Shown here: positions 1 through 12,940 of the stretch, piece by piece
Position numbering within the stretch: position 1 is the first letter of the stretch
Layout of the letters: each line of letters starts with the position of its first letter
Assembly (NCBI GenBank): GCA_009731375.1
Contig: BJOX01000213.1
Span: 50,684-114,683 of the forward strand
Source of the DNA: Paulinella micropora
Taxonomy: Eukaryota; Cercozoa; Imbricatea; Euglyphida
DNA: 64,000 nt
Direction: 5' to 3'
The notes under the pieces: generated by a model
The model's database searches: none
The model's input: only the letters and a program-made list of their open reading frames with translations
What the model was told of the DNA's origin: nothing
Program-made: the position numbers and the translations under genes

Positions 1-293
1 TAAGCGCCCCTTGCAGAACGAGCTCCCACCTCCATTACAGAGGACCCAGTAAGCAGATGGAGTTTCGAGACTGTTCGACACTCTAGTATAAACCGACAGC
101 GCACTGTGGGTTTTATTCCGGGCTCAACAAGCGAGAAAGGGCACCCTGAGGGAACAGGATTGTGCTTCCCGTCGCTATTTCGGCATGTGACTTATAGGCG
201 TATGGCTAGGCACACATAAGGCACCCCACCACGGGCCCAGCACACCCACACCATCCCCTAATTCTCTGTCTGTCGATAGATGGCACCCATTTC

Positions 294-294
<1 letters not shown>
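1..294. repeat. Interspersed unit R1, copy 1 (5'-truncated by window edge)
   Basis: Near-identical sequence recurs at 3523-3932 and 5314-5774, each time followed by a GATA tract or a gap. The right edge ends with 'gatggcacccatttca' at 294. Short open frames on the minus strand lie in the repeat but show no protein-like features, so I treat it as a non-coding macrosatellite or dispersed repeat. Confidence 0.8.
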
Positions 295-367
<73 letters not shown>

Positions 368-421
368 GGATAGATAGATAGATAGATATCTTAGATAGAT
401 AGATAGATAGATGGATAGATG

Positions 422-510
<89 letters not shown>
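295..510. repeat. (GATA)n microsatellite
   Basis: Almost pure GATA tetranucleotide with a few interruptions (ATGG, AAAT). All six frames stay largely open through such tracts and read as YLSI-type repeats, which are not genes. Confidence 0.95.
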
Positions 511-1470
511 CTGGACCATCACGATGTGTTCCAGGTGCAATCTGGTGGGGTGTGCACGTAGCACTCTGCCAAGCTCTTGTCGCCAGTCCTTCAGCAAGCT
601 ACATAGCGCAGGCATAGCATAGCATTATTAGCATAACGTACATGACATACAACAACACGTGGTGAGCACGTTGCACTCTGCCGAGCTCCTGACGCCAGTC
701 CTTCAGCAAGCTACATAGAGCAGGCATAGCATAGCATAGCACAACGTAAATTTCATACAACAACATGTGGGGTGCGTACGTAACACTCTGCCACGCTCTT
801 GTCACCAGTCCTTCAGCAGGCTACATAGAGCAGGCATAGCATAGCATAGCATAAGGTCATAGCATAGCATACGTAAATTACATACAACAACATGTGGGGT
901 GTGCACGTAACACTCTGTCAAGCTCCTGTCGCCAGTCCTTCAGCAAGCTACATAGCGCAGGCATAGCATAGCATAACGTAAATTACATACATGTCACTCG
1001 GCCAAGCTCTTGTCACCAGTCCTTCAGCGCAGGCATAGCACAGCATAGCGTAAATTACATGCATAACACTCTGCTAAGCTCTTGTCACCAGTCCTTCAGC
1101 AAGCTGCATAGCATAGCATAGCATAGCATATCATAACGTATGTGACATACATAACACTCTGCCAAGCTCCTGTCGCCAGTCCTTCAGCAAGCTACATAGC
1201 GCAGGCATAGCATAGCATAACGTACTTTTCATACATAACTGGCCAAGCTCTTGTCACCAGTCCTTCAGCGCAGGCATAGCACAGCATAACGTAAATTACA
1301 TACATAACACTCTGCTAAGCTCTTGTCACCAGTCCTTCAGCAAGCTGCATAGCATAGCATAGCATAGCATAGCATAACGTAAATTAAATACACAACACTC
1401 GGCCAAGCTCCTGTCGCCAGTTCTTCAGCAGGCTACATAGCAATATTAGCATAGCATATCATAACGTAAA
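511..1470. repeat. Minisatellite, ~75-120 bp unit, about nine copies
   Basis: The phrases 'ctcctgtcgccagtcc', 'ttcagcaagctacatag' and 'gcataacgtaaattacatac' recur in the same order about nine times. Copies vary in length through deletion of the 'caacaacatgtggggtgtg' part and through expansion of a GCATA core. Non-coding. Confidence 0.85.
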
Positions 1471-1777
1471 TGACATACATACATATTTACCTTACGTGCA
1501 TGCATGCATACATACATAGATACATATACATAGATATATAGATACATAGATACACACACAAACACACATACATACATACATACATACATACATACATGCG
1601 CACGTACATACATAATGATACATACATACATACATACATACATAACATACATACATACATATTATATTTACGTTACATGCATACATGCATGCATGCATAC
1701 ATACATACATACATACATACATACATACATAGATAGATAGATACCTGGCCGTTCGCCAGTTCTGCTCCACGATCTAT
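1471..1777. repeat. CATA/CATG microsatellite
   Basis: Imperfect CATA repeats with CATG and CACA interruptions and a short GATA end. No gene is visible. Confidence 0.9.
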
Positions 1778-2762
1778 AACGTATAATGTATAATGAATAA
1801 TGTATAATGTATAATGTATAATGTATAATGTATAATGTGTAATGTATAATGTATAATGTATAATGTATAATGTATATAAATGTAGTATTCATGCATAATG
1901 TATCATTTATCATGTATCATGTATCATGTATTACTACCATGTATAATGTATAATGTATAATGTATAATGTATAATGTATAATGTATGATGTATGATGTAT
2001 AATGTATAATGTATCATGTATAATGTATAATGTATAATGTAATAATGTATAATATACTATCATATATTACTACCATGTATAATGTATAAAGTATGAAGTA
2101 TAATGTATTGTATAATGTATAATGTATAATGTATAATGTATAATGTATAATGTATAATGTATAATGTAATAATGTAATAATGTATGATTCATAATGCATA
2201 ATGTATAATGTATAATGTATAATGTATAATGTATAATGTATAATGCATAATGTATAATGCATAATGTATAATGTATAATGTATAATGCATAATGCATAAT
2301 GTGTAATGTATAATGTATAATGTATAATGTATAATGTATAATGTATAATATAATGTATAATGTATCATAAATGTACAATGCATAATGTATAATGCAAAAT
2401 GTAATATATACTGTATAATGCATCATCTATCATGTATAATGTATAATAAATGTATCATGTATCATGTATCATGTATCATGCATCATGCATGTAAAATGTA
2501 TATGCTTCATGTATAATGTATAATGTGTAATGTTTAATGTATAATGTATAATGTATAATGTATAATGTATAATGTATAATGTATAATGTATAATGTATAA
2601 TGTATAATAAAAGTATAGTGCAGAATTTATCGTGTATCATGTATCATGCATGTGTAATGTATCATGTATCATGTACAACGTACAAATTAAATGTATCATG
2701 TATCATGCATCACGTATCATGTATCATGTATCATCTGTCATGTATAATCAATGCTTCATGAG
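1778..2762. repeat. TGTATAA heptanucleotide array
   Basis: About 1 kb of a 7-nt unit (TGTATAA) with variants TGTATCA and TGCATAA and occasional register slips. It is unlike the tetranucleotide tracts on either side. A 7-nt period makes all frames cycle, which explains the long spurious minus-strand frames here. Confidence 0.9.
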
Positions 2763-2840
2763 TTGCCGGGCCGCTCGTTCTAGCAGATCAACCTAGCTAG
2801 CTAGGTAGGTAGCTAGTAGGTAGGTAGGTAGGTAGGTAGG

Positions 2841-2921
<81 letters not shown>

Positions 2922-2926
2922 GGATG

Positions 2927-3025
<99 letters not shown>

Positions 3026-3070
3026 CGACCTGGTCTAGCAGCTCCGAGCTCAGAGTATGCGCACTCACGA

Positions 3071-3110
<40 letters not shown>

Positions 3111-3294
3111 ACGCACACACACAATGGCTATGACATACATACACACATACATACATACATACATACATACATACATACATGCATACATACATACATACAT
3201 GCATACATACATACATACATACATATACATATACATGTATACATACATACATACCTCTCCAGATTGTGCTCACTGGTTCTACCTACGGATAGGC

Positions 3295-3368
<74 letters not shown>

Positions 3369-3522
3369 GTAGTTAGGCAGTTAGTTAGGTTGGTAGGTAG
3401 GTAGGCAGATAGATAGATAGACAGAAAGGTAAGCAGATGGATAAGAAGCGATAGTAGTTGTCCTCAAGCTAAGGTAGGTAGATAGATAGATAGATAGAAA
3501 GTAGATAGATAGATAGATGAAG
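2763..3522. repeat. Mixed GGTA/GATA/CA/CATA simple repeats
   Basis: A short GC-richer patch (2763-2805) leads into GGTA then a GATA tract to ~3025, a CA tract near 3077-3122, CATA to ~3255, and GATA again from ~3296 to 3372, with shorter GATA patches to 3520. No gene is visible. Confidence 0.9.
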
Positions 3523-3932
3523 TATCGACTAATGTCAGAAAAAAGGAGCTTCTGATTTCGTCAACCAAGGAAGTCTGTAGGTAAAGTATTAACCCGATGC
3601 CCAGCTAAGCCGTGATGTTTGCACGGAAGGGACTGATACAGGCAAGACCAGATCTCCCTAGTACCAGGCGGGGCCAGGGCTCGTTCCATAAGCGCCCCTT
3701 GCAGAACGAGCTCCCACAGATGGAGTTTCGAGACTGTTCGACACTCTAGTATAAACCGACAGAGCACTGTGGGTTTTATTCCGGGCTCAACAAGCGAGAA
3801 AGGGCACCCTGAGGGAACAGGATTGTGCTTCCCGTCGCTATTTCGGCATGTGACTTATAGGCGTATGGCTAGGCACACATAAGGCACCCCACCACGGGCC
3901 CAGCACACCCACACCATCCCCTAATTCTCTGT
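3523..3932. repeat. Interspersed unit R1, copy 2
   Basis: Begins 'tatcgactaatgtcagaa' and matches copy 3 (from 5314) through the shared core. It lacks a ~27-bp block (cctccattacagaggaccc and flank) present in copies 1 and 3. Its right end runs into the N gap 3933-4153, placed where the other copies reach the GATA junction, so the gap probably hides the end of the unit. Confidence 0.85.
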
Positions 3933-4153
3933 NNNNNNNNNNNNNNNNNNNNNNNNNNNNNNNNNNNNNNNNNNNNNNNNNNNNNNNNNNNNNNNNNNNN
4001 NNNNNNNNNNNNNNNNNNNNNNNNNNNNNNNNNNNNNNNNNNNNNNNNNNNNNNNNNNNNNNNNNNNNNNNNNNNNNNNNNNNNNNNNNNNNNNNNNNNN
4101 NNNNNNNNNNNNNNNNNNNNNNNNNNNNNNNNNNNNNNNNNNNNNNNNNNNNN

Positions 4154-4680
<527 letters not shown>

Positions 4681-4826
4681 TGTTCTTGACCAGTAGCGCA
4701 GTGAAGGGCAGCGGCAGCCACTGCACTCTGTTGTTCAAGACTTTGAAAGGCACGTATAGGTTCCAGACGATCGGTAGCATGAGTTGAAGCTGCATGCCCT
4801 ATACTAGTATATTATGCGGCTAGCCA

Positions 4827-4887
4827 CAAATTTGACGTGTTTTGCGGGCAATCCGGGTCGGCGAGCCCGCAAAGCACGTCAAATTTG
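4827..4887. repeat. Short hairpin (23-bp arms)
   Basis: The arms at 4827-4849 and 4865-4887 are inverted copies with one mismatch, around a 15-nt loop. The arm contains CAAATTTGACGTG. Possibly the remnant of a fold-back element. No target-site duplication is obvious. Confidence 0.7.
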
Positions 4888-5044
4888 CGCGCCACATGTA
4901 GTGCAACCTGGCATTTTGCGGATGACCGAAAAATAGTAAGAGAGAAAGGTAAAGAAACGTTTGCAGACTTTATTTGAGAATGTTTGTGTACATGTAGATC
5001 TTGAGATATACCTCCTCGTCCTCGTAAAAGCTGTGGGGGCCTTG

Positions 5045-5175
5045 CCCCTGTATGGAAGTATGTATGTATGTATGTATGTATGTATGTATGTATGTACACA
5101 TATGTATGTATGTATGTACATATGTATGTATGTATTTCTGGCTACGAAGACCAAACTGTTTAGATAGATAGATAA

Positions 5176-5257
<82 letters not shown>

Positions 5258-5258
5258 G

Positions 5259-5309
<51 letters not shown>

Positions 5310-5312
5310 GAG
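5045..5312. repeat. TATG then GATA microsatellite
   Basis: TATG repeats to ~5140, then GATA repeats to ~5308, ending at R1 copy 3. Confidence 0.9.
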
Positions 5313-5313
5313 A

Positions 5314-5774
5314 TATCGACTAATGTCAGAAAAAAGGAGCTTCTGATTTCGTCAACCAAGGAATTCTGTGGGTAAAGTATTAACCCGATGCCCAGCTAAG
5401 CCGTGATGTTTGCACGGAAGGGACTGATACAGGCGATACCAAACCTCCCTAGTACCAGGCGGGGCCAGGGCTCGTTCCATAAACGCCCCTTGCAGAACGA
5501 GCTCCCACCTCCATTACAGAGGACCCAGTAAGCAGATGGAGTTTCGAGACTGTTCGACAGTCTAGTATAAACCGACAGGGCACTGTGGATTTTATTCCGG
5601 GCTCAACAAGCGAGAAAAGGGCACCCTGAGGGAACAGGATTGTGCTTCCCGTCGCTATTTCGGCATGTGACTTATAGGCGTATGGCTAGGCACACATAAG
5701 GCACCCCACCACGGGCCCAGCACACCCACACCATCCCCTAATTCTCTGTCTGTCGACAGATGGCACCCATTTCA
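5314..5774. repeat. Interspersed unit R1, copy 3 (most complete)
   Basis: Contains both the 5' part shared with copy 2 and the 3' part shared with copy 1, including the ~27-bp block missing in copy 2. It is followed by unique sequence to 5805 and then a GATA tract. No convincing gene. Confidence 0.85.
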
Positions 5775-5805
5775 AAAAACCAAGCCCAAGGGAGGGCCAG
5801 TGACA

Positions 5806-5806
5806 C

Positions 5807-5888
<82 letters not shown>

Positions 5889-5944
5889 ATGACGACAAGG
5901 ATGTTCGTCCCTTGTTGCTAAAGCCGTGCACAAATTACTGTTTT

Positions 5945-5992
<48 letters not shown>

Positions 5993-5996
5993 CATG

Positions 5997-6042
<46 letters not shown>

Positions 6043-6176
6043 CATGGTAGTAGTGATAGCAAGTAGTAGTAGTAGTAGTAGTAGTAGTAGCAGTAGTAGT
6101 AGTAGTAGTAGAAGTAGTAGTAGTAGTAGTAGTGGTAGTAGTAGTAGTAGTAGTAGAAGTAGTAGTAGTAGTAGTG

Positions 6177-6222
<46 letters not shown>

Positions 6223-6257
6223 CAGTAGTAGCAGTAGTAGAGTAGCAATAGTAGCAA

Positions 6258-6293
<36 letters not shown>

Positions 6294-6321
6294 GAGTAGT
6301 AGGAGTAGTAGTAGTAGTAGT

Positions 6322-6370
<49 letters not shown>

Positions 6371-6423
6371 GATGGATGGATGGATGGATAGATGGAGTGG
6401 GGAGTGGCGATGGTGCGATACTG

Positions 6424-6476
<53 letters not shown>

Positions 6477-6508
6477 GATGGATGGATGGATGGATAGATG
6501 GATGGATG

Positions 6509-6561
<53 letters not shown>

Positions 6562-6680
6562 TCAGATAGATAGATAGATAAATAGATAGATAAATAGATA
6601 GATAAATAGATAGATAGATAGATAGATAGACAGATAGAAAGATAGATAGATAGATAGATAGATGGATGGATGGATGGATG

Positions 6681-6715
<35 letters not shown>

Positions 6716-6815
6716 GGATAGACAGATAGATAGATAGATAGATGGATAGATAGATGGATAGATAGACGGATAGATAGATAGACGGATAGATAGATAGACA
6801 GACAGACAGACGCAT
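5806..6815. repeat. GATA, (TAG)n, (AG)n and GATA tracts
   Basis: GATA to 5888, unique spacer to 5945, TAG trinucleotide to ~6330, AG dinucleotide at 6331-6366 and 6426-6472, then GATA/GGAT to 6815. The apparent poly-Ser, poly-Leu and poly-Tyr frames are translations of these repeats. Confidence 0.95.
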
Positions 6816-6829
6816 TCTATATGACGCCT

Positions 6830-7440
6830 TTAATCACATACATATATATATATATATCGTATTGACTTTTTATACATAATCATGTAATGTATATGTAATG
6901 CGTAAAATATACAATTGTGGGTGCGCAAATTATTAATCAGTAGGCTGCACAGAGATGCAAAGTGCACGTATATAAATAGATAGATACATACATACGTACG
7001 TACATACACACATACATACATACATACATACACACATACATACATACATACATATTCATACATACACACACATATACATACATACATACATACATACAGA
7101 CATAACATACAGACATGACATATAGACATAACATACATGCATACATACATACATACATACATACATACATACATACAGACATAACATACAGACATAACAT
7201 ACATACATACATACATACATACTTACATACATACATATGCACGTACGTACATACGTACATACGTACATACGTAACATACATACATACATACATCATGTTT
7301 CCAGCATGTATTTGCACGTAAACTTATTCGACAAAAGTTATAGCCATATACTAACATACATATAACATATCTATACATATATTGTATATACGCAGATATA
7401 GAGTAGCATGGTACATATATATATATATATGTATATATAT
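6830..7440. repeat. CATA microsatellite with AT-rich flanks
   Basis: CATA/CGTA repeats at ~6985-7290 flanked by AT-rich unique sequence. TA-rich tracts run up to the palindrome at 7453. No gene is visible. Confidence 0.9.
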
Positions 7441-7452
7441 ATACATATATAT

Positions 7453-7846
7453 ATCATTTATGTGTGGCGGACCTGTCCATTCGTATATTAAATACAAGCA
7501 CAGAAAAGACGAAAAACACACACAGGAAAGCAGAAAAACACACACAGGAAGCACAAAATATACCTTTGTTTTACAAAAACACGGAAAACTAAGCAGACTA
7601 AGGAAGATTTAGACAAAATAACGACTAATTCATATTTTTTTAGAAGAAAATATATATAAGTTTATATGAATTAGTCGTTATTTTGTCTAAATCTTCCTTA
7701 GTCTGCTTAGTTTTCCGTGTTTTTGTGAAACAAAGGTATGTTTTGTGCTTCCTGTGTGTGTTTTTCTGTTTTCCTGTGTGAGTTTTTCGTCTTTTCTGTG
7801 CTTGTATTTAATATATGAATGGACAGGTCCGCCACACATAAATGAT
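7453..7846. repeat. Long palindrome PAL-L (394 bp, ~185-bp arms)
   Basis: The outer ends read ATCATTTATGTGTGGCGG and its inverted copy CCGCCACACATAAATGAT. The arms run inward to ~7637 and ~7662, leaving an AT-rich centre of ~24 nt. They differ at only a few positions (for example within the two CACACAGG stretches). The ends and an internal stretch (TGCTTAGTTT, GGACAGGTC) are homologous to the palindrome at 42793-43194. It lies directly 5' of the LINE. It could be a fold-back transposon or a terminal/dimer-junction structure of another element. Confidence 0.9.
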
Positions 7847-8055
7847 TATCAAACACAGCAAACGGGGGAGGGGGGCAACGAACGAAGTTCGTGGGGGGAG
7901 GGGCCGTCAAGAAACGAAAACAACAAAGTACACCAACAAGAAGCGAACGAGCCCAAGAACAAGCACCAAAAATCGACGACGGAACCAACAAAGCTCCCTC
8001 TCTCCAAAAAAGAAAAAAGAAGAAAGGCAAAAAATCCAAGGGAAAAGGCAAGGAA

Positions 8056-9378
8056 ATGACAAGCCGCCTTTACACCGACTGGGAAGACGAAGAAAGCGAA
8101 GAACAAATCGCCAACGACCCAAACCAAACCCGAGCAAAGACCAACCACGACAATAACGCCAACCTGCTCAAAACACCAACCAGACCACGAACCAGCGATA
8201 CACTAGACACAGGCAACAACAACGGAGACCTAACGGATCCGATCGCGAACGTCAACACAACCCATGAAACAACCAATAACAACAACAACAACAACAGCAA
8301 CAACGAAACAACACTCCAACCAACGACGCTCTTCAGTGCCACCTTGCTCGAAAATATCCTCAACCCATGTTCTATGTTCGAACAAGCCCGACAACAACAA
8401 ATCGAGGACATGAAACATTTTATCGGAAAACTAGAAACACTAGGCAACCGAACAAAACAATTCGAAGACAAAGTCAACCAGCAAAGCGAAATTCACGTAC
8501 AAGCAATGGAGCAGACTCAACAAACATCACAAAAACACGAGGAAACACTGCAAACTCACAAAACAGAACTCAACCAGCTCACAGCCAACATAGACTCAAT
8601 CCGACTAGAGCTGAACGAAACTAAACTTCAGCTTAACGAAATGAAAGAAATGCAAGAGCGCCACGCAAAAGCATCACCCCCTACTATGTATGGCCAATGG
8701 GCAAACAACACAACCCAATTACTAAAAAATATACATGCTAGCGCTAATCTAAACATCAATACACACAACTACCCACCAGAACGCAAACAAGCCACAGAGA
8801 ATCAAAAACAAAACCAACGAGACCCAACATGTGAGCTTAGCATCTCAGGCATACCATACCAACCCAAAGAAAACACACTAAACATAATGAAAGCCATGAT
8901 GAATGCAAAAAACATTCCATACCAAGAGGGAGATATCACAAAATGCTTCAGAGCAAAGAGCACAAAACCTATGAGAGAGGAACCCAAACAACCACCAGCT
9001 ATCATAGTACGTTTTAGCTCAAACAACCTCAAAACGCACTTCAAAAAGCACGACCCACTCCTGCCCCTCACCCACGACACAGTAAACTGGACAGACACAC
9101 ATCTTGCAGGCCAAACATTCAAAATATACATCAATGAAAGCCTCCCACCAAACACTCTCATGCTTCTGAAACAGGCGATCAAGCTCAAGAAGGAACTCGT
9201 TGAGGCCACTGGCGATACTATCTACGTCTGGACAAGAGACGGTGAGGTCATCTTCAAGCAGCAGACAAAGGAGCATAGGCTAGTGATTAAGACAGAAGAA
9301 GATATAAACATAATCAAAGAATCATATATACTCAACAAACCAAACAAGCAGCACAACAGCACCTCCATGAGCACCTAA
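8056..9378 (+). CDS. LINE ORF1 protein (RNA-binding, RRM-like)
   Basis: The frame is open from about 7846; the first in-frame ATG is at 8056 (440 aa), and an in-frame GTG at 7891 would give 495 aa. The N-terminus is Lys-rich (KKKKGKKSKGKGK just upstream of the ATG), followed by Asn/Thr-rich low complexity and a predicted coiled coil (roughly nt 8370-8690). Next comes an RRM-like segment starting 'ELSISGIPYQPKENTLN' and a C-terminal domain with SLPPNTLMLLKQA, YVWTRDGEVIF and LVIKTEEDI. That order is typical of ORF1p from CR1/L2-type LINEs, which bind element RNA and act as chaperones. No stop interrupts it, so it is better preserved than ORF2. Its TAA is followed at once by the ATG of ORF2 (TAAATG). 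Confidence 0.85.
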   Translation: MTSRLYTDWEDEESEEQIANDPNQTRAKTNHDNNANLLKTPTRPRTSDTLDTGNNNGDLTDPIANVNTTHETTNNNNNNNSNNETTLQPTTLFSATLLENILNPCSMFEQARQQQIEDMKHFIGKLETLGNRTKQFEDKVNQQSEIHVQAMEQTQQTSQKHEETLQTHKTELNQLTANIDSIRLELNETKLQLNEMKEMQERHAKASPPTMYGQWANNTTQLLKNIHASANLNINTHNYPPERKQATENQKQNQRDPTCELSISGIPYQPKENTLNIMKAMMNAKNIPYQEGDITKCFRAKSTKPMREEPKQPPAIIVRFSSNNLKTHFKKHDPLLPLTHDTVNWTDTHLAGQTFKIYINESLPPNTLMLLKQAIKLKKELVEATGDTIYVWTRDGEVIFKQQTKEHRLVIKTEEDINIIKESYILNKPNKQHNSTSMST

Positions 9379-12300
9379 ATGACCCCTCAACAAAAACCCC
9401 CAGAGCATATCACCCACCCAAATCTCCTCCCACAATCCTTCACACCATACCTATCGCTCACCTCTAAAAATAACAAAAATAAAAAATATAATAAAAACAT
9501 AAAAAACAACAATAATAATAACAATAATAATAAGAATAACAATAAAAACAACAACACACACAACAATACACTCACAATATATCACACCAACATCCACTCT
9601 CTCAAAGCACATCATCAAGACCTAATCACACACCTACAACTCCTACCCTTCTAACCAGACATCATCATACTCACAGATAACTACATAACCCAACCAACCA
9701 GTAAAAATGCATTCCCTTTCCCTACATACACAGCCAAACATCACATCGACATCTCAATATACTATAAAAGCAACATGCACATTACAATAGACGATAAACA
9801 AACTATATCGGACTCATGCAAAACTCCACTAACACTAAGAATATATAACAATAAACTTAAAAACAAACCAATACACACAATAATAGGTATGTATAGACGC
9901 CCACTCGTAGACAAACAATTCATACATGAACTACAAAATAACATACACAGCATACTACACAAAACGCCTACAAGCACAATAACAGTAGTAGGTGACCTCA
10001 ACTACAACCTATTAGACAACATACATAAACCACACACAGACCTTCAAAACCTAATGGTACATAACAACCTCTACACAACAATAACAAAAGCAACAAGGCA
10101 CGACATGGTCCACACAACATCCCATACACTCATAGACATGATAATCACTAGCATCAATGCTAACATAGAAGCAAACATCATAAGCCCATGCATATCAGAC
10201 CACCCCATATACGCAATAATACACACACATACAAGAAAACCAAACACAGACAACACACCCAGACTCACCAAAAACATATACGACAAAAATAAAGACACAA
10301 TCCTAGCAAACCTCAAAACACAGTTAGAATACATCACACAGGACAACACAGAAAGCAGCGACACAAACCAAAAGTTTAGAGACATACAAACAACAATAAC
10401 AAAAGTCATAGAACACTTCGAACGAAAACCAAAGCAATGCAATAGAAGAAAAAGCTCGTGCAGCCCCATAATAAAGAGGCAAATAAGAAAAAAGCACATA
10501 CTATATAAAAATGGAGAGATAACACAACAACAGAAAACAAACAAGCATACAGGACACAGAGACACAAAGTCGACAAAATAATACACAAAGCAAAAAAGAC
10601 GAAGTTATGAAGACGCTAGAAGAAAATAAAAACAACCCAAAAAAGCAACATAGAAAACTCAGAGAGTTAGTACCTAACAACAAACCACCGAGAGCGTCGC
10701 CAACCACAATACAATACAACAACAAAACATACACAGACCCCATAGAAATAGCAAACGCACTCAACGATCATTACAAAACAATATGCAAAAAAACAAGCAA
10801 CAGCATACCAACAACCGAACATAAACAACAACCAGAAGAGAAAGCGGAAGAAAACAAACAAACACATCCAAGCTTCAAACTACATAACACAACAGAAGAC
10901 ATTGTAAACAAAACACTTAAAAACATAAACAGAGATAAAGCAGAGGACATATACAAAATAAAACCAACACTTATAAAAGACATGCACGCCTTCCTCGCAC
11001 CTATACTCACCAACCTCTTCAACAAAGCCATAAATGAAAATAAATACCCAGACGCACTCAAAACAACAAAAGTAATAGAACTATACAAAGCCAGCGACAC
11101 AAGCATGCCAGCCAACTACAGACCGATATCATCACTACCTATAATAGCTAAAGTATTTGACACAATAATAAATAAACAAATAATGGATCACCTAACAAAA
11201 CACAACATAATATCACATACACAATACGCATTTTGACCTAACAAGCACAACCATGACAGTCCAAACCATAATAAACCAAATACAAAAACATAAAGACAAA
11301 GAAGAGCTAGCACTAGCTCTCTATGTAGACCTCTCGAAAGCATACGATACAGTAGAGCATTCAAAGCTACTAGACAAACTTCGACGAAATTTTAATTTCA
11401 ACGAAGGTACAGTCCAGTTCTTTGCATCCTACTTCTCGAACCGCATTCAAGAAGTCCACACACAATATGCCAAGTCTCACAAACGCACCATCACACATGG
11501 CATCCCGCAAGGCAGCACACTCTCCACCACCTTCTTCCTACTCTACATAAATGACATAATCAATATTATACAACAAGGGACAGTATACACATATGCAGAC
11601 GACACCACACTCATAATAACAGCTAAAAATCCTAAAAATCTACAAGAAAAAACACAAACAGAAATAACGAAATTAATAAACTACTTCCACTCTAATAACC
11701 TAGTACCCAACCCAACAAAAACAACATACACAATTTTCCATAAAACAAAACAAAATATCACAATAACAATAAACAACCATACCCTCGAGCAATGCCAACA
11801 CGCAAAACTCCTACGCATAACTCTACAACATAACCTTAAATATGACCAACATATTAACAACATAATCCGTAAACTCCAACCCACAATCAACTCATTACTA
11901 TATGCAAAAAAATATCTAAACATAAAACAAATGAAACAACTATATTATACACACATATACCCACACCTTATACAAAACATCTCCATCTGGGGGACGCATG
12001 ACAGCAAAAAGAAATATATACAACCACTCATAAAAATACATAAAAAATAATCAGAATAGTTGCAAAAACACATTACGCACATACAAAATCAATCCTAAAC
12101 CAACTCGAACTGCTTGACATCATCCACCTATACACCCTCCGTGTATGCATAGAAAATCACCCATTCATTTACCCTAAAACACATCTCAACAGACCACTCC
12201 ACAACAACAACTTTACACCAATCAATATCATACACTCATACAAAACCCGATACTCAACAAAAAGCAGCCTCTTTGTTAACCATAAAGACCCATACCTCAC

Positions 12301-12418
12301 CAAGATCTTTGCAGATCAATGGAAGTCAATCCCAAAACATATAACAGATGAAACAAAAATCAAACCATTCAAGAAAGCACTAACTGCATATCTACTAAAA
12401 CACCAACAACCATCATAG
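9379..12418 (+). pseudogene. LINE ORF2: APE endonuclease + reverse transcriptase, broken
   Basis: Begins with ATG at 9379, adjacent to the ORF1 stop. The endonuclease shows YHTNIHSLKAH, YRRP, GDLNYNLLD and SDHPIYAII, matching the catalytic blocks of AP-like LINE endonucleases. The reverse transcriptase shows DLSKAYDTVEHSKLL, HGIPQGSTLSTTFFLLYIND and the active-site YADD. The C-terminal part (12049-12418, ending KKALTAYLLKHQQPS) is open in another frame. Lesions: in-frame TAA at 9652-9654; frameshift near 10565; TGA at 11234-11236 with a nearby one-base shift in the 'QYAF-P' motif; frameshift near 12047. Each of these interrupts a conserved block, so the copy is a pseudogene. Confidence 0.9.
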
Positions 12419-12455
12419 TACATATAACGTATGCACACACGCGGAAGAAAAAAAG

Positions 12456-12488
<33 letters not shown>

Positions 12489-12596
12489 NNNNNNNNNNNN
12501 NNNNNNNNNNNNNNNNNNNNNNNNNNNNNNNNNNNNNNNNNNNNNNNNNNNNNNNNNNNNNNNNNNNNNNNNNNNNNNNNNNNNNNNNNNNNNNNN

Positions 12597-12940
12597 GTGA
12601 AAAAAGAAAAGAGAGGGGGGGGCCGCCACACATACGACTACACCTTTACAATTACATAACCATAACATGGCATAATAATATATATCACCGCGCAACATAT
12701 CTAAGCAAAAAATATTAATTTTAATAACTATAATACAATATCAACAACTTCCACCCCCCTCCCACCCCTTTTTCTTTTATTCTTTTTCTAGAAAAAAGAA
12801 AAGAGAGGGGGCCGCCACACATGACTACACCTTTACAATTACATATCCATAACATAGCATAATAACATATATCACCGCGCAACATATCTAAGCAAAAATA
12901 TAAATTTTAATAACTATAATATAATATTAATACTGAGCCG
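12597..12940. repeat. Tandem ~190-bp direct repeat (two copies)
   Basis: Copy 1 (12597-12745) and copy 2 (~12793-12940) share 'gaaaaaagaaaagagagg', 'ccgccacacat', 'gactacacctttacaatt' and 'accgcgcaacatatctaagc'. The CCGCCACACAT core (12623-12634 and 12812-12822) equals the outer sequence of PAL-L. The repeat may be the LINE 3' flank or an outlying part of the element to the right. No gene. Confidence 0.8.

Larger units (their letters stand above)
7847..12488 (+). mobile_element. Non-LTR retrotransposon (LINE), decayed copy
   Basis: Two-ORF LINE with an RRM-type ORF1, an APE-type endonuclease plus reverse transcriptase in ORF2, and a terminal A tract from ~12452 that runs into a gap. Codon usage is very A/C-rich and unlike the viral block downstream. 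The structure is that of CR1/L2/Rex-like LINEs; I cannot assign the clade from motifs alone. ORF2 carries one stop and at least three frameshifts, so this copy is inactive. The 5' boundary is uncertain because it abuts the palindrome. Confidence 0.9.

Noticed and set aside
1446-3308. CRISPR array
   Set aside because: Repeats are tandem without unique spacers, in a eukaryotic context.
3561-3767. 68-codon minus-strand frame in repeat R1
   Set aside because: The repeat has three copies and the frame shows no protein-like features or start context; treated as non-coding.
5943-6391. Poly-Ser/Leu/Tyr frames
   Set aside because: Produced by TAG and AG simple repeats.
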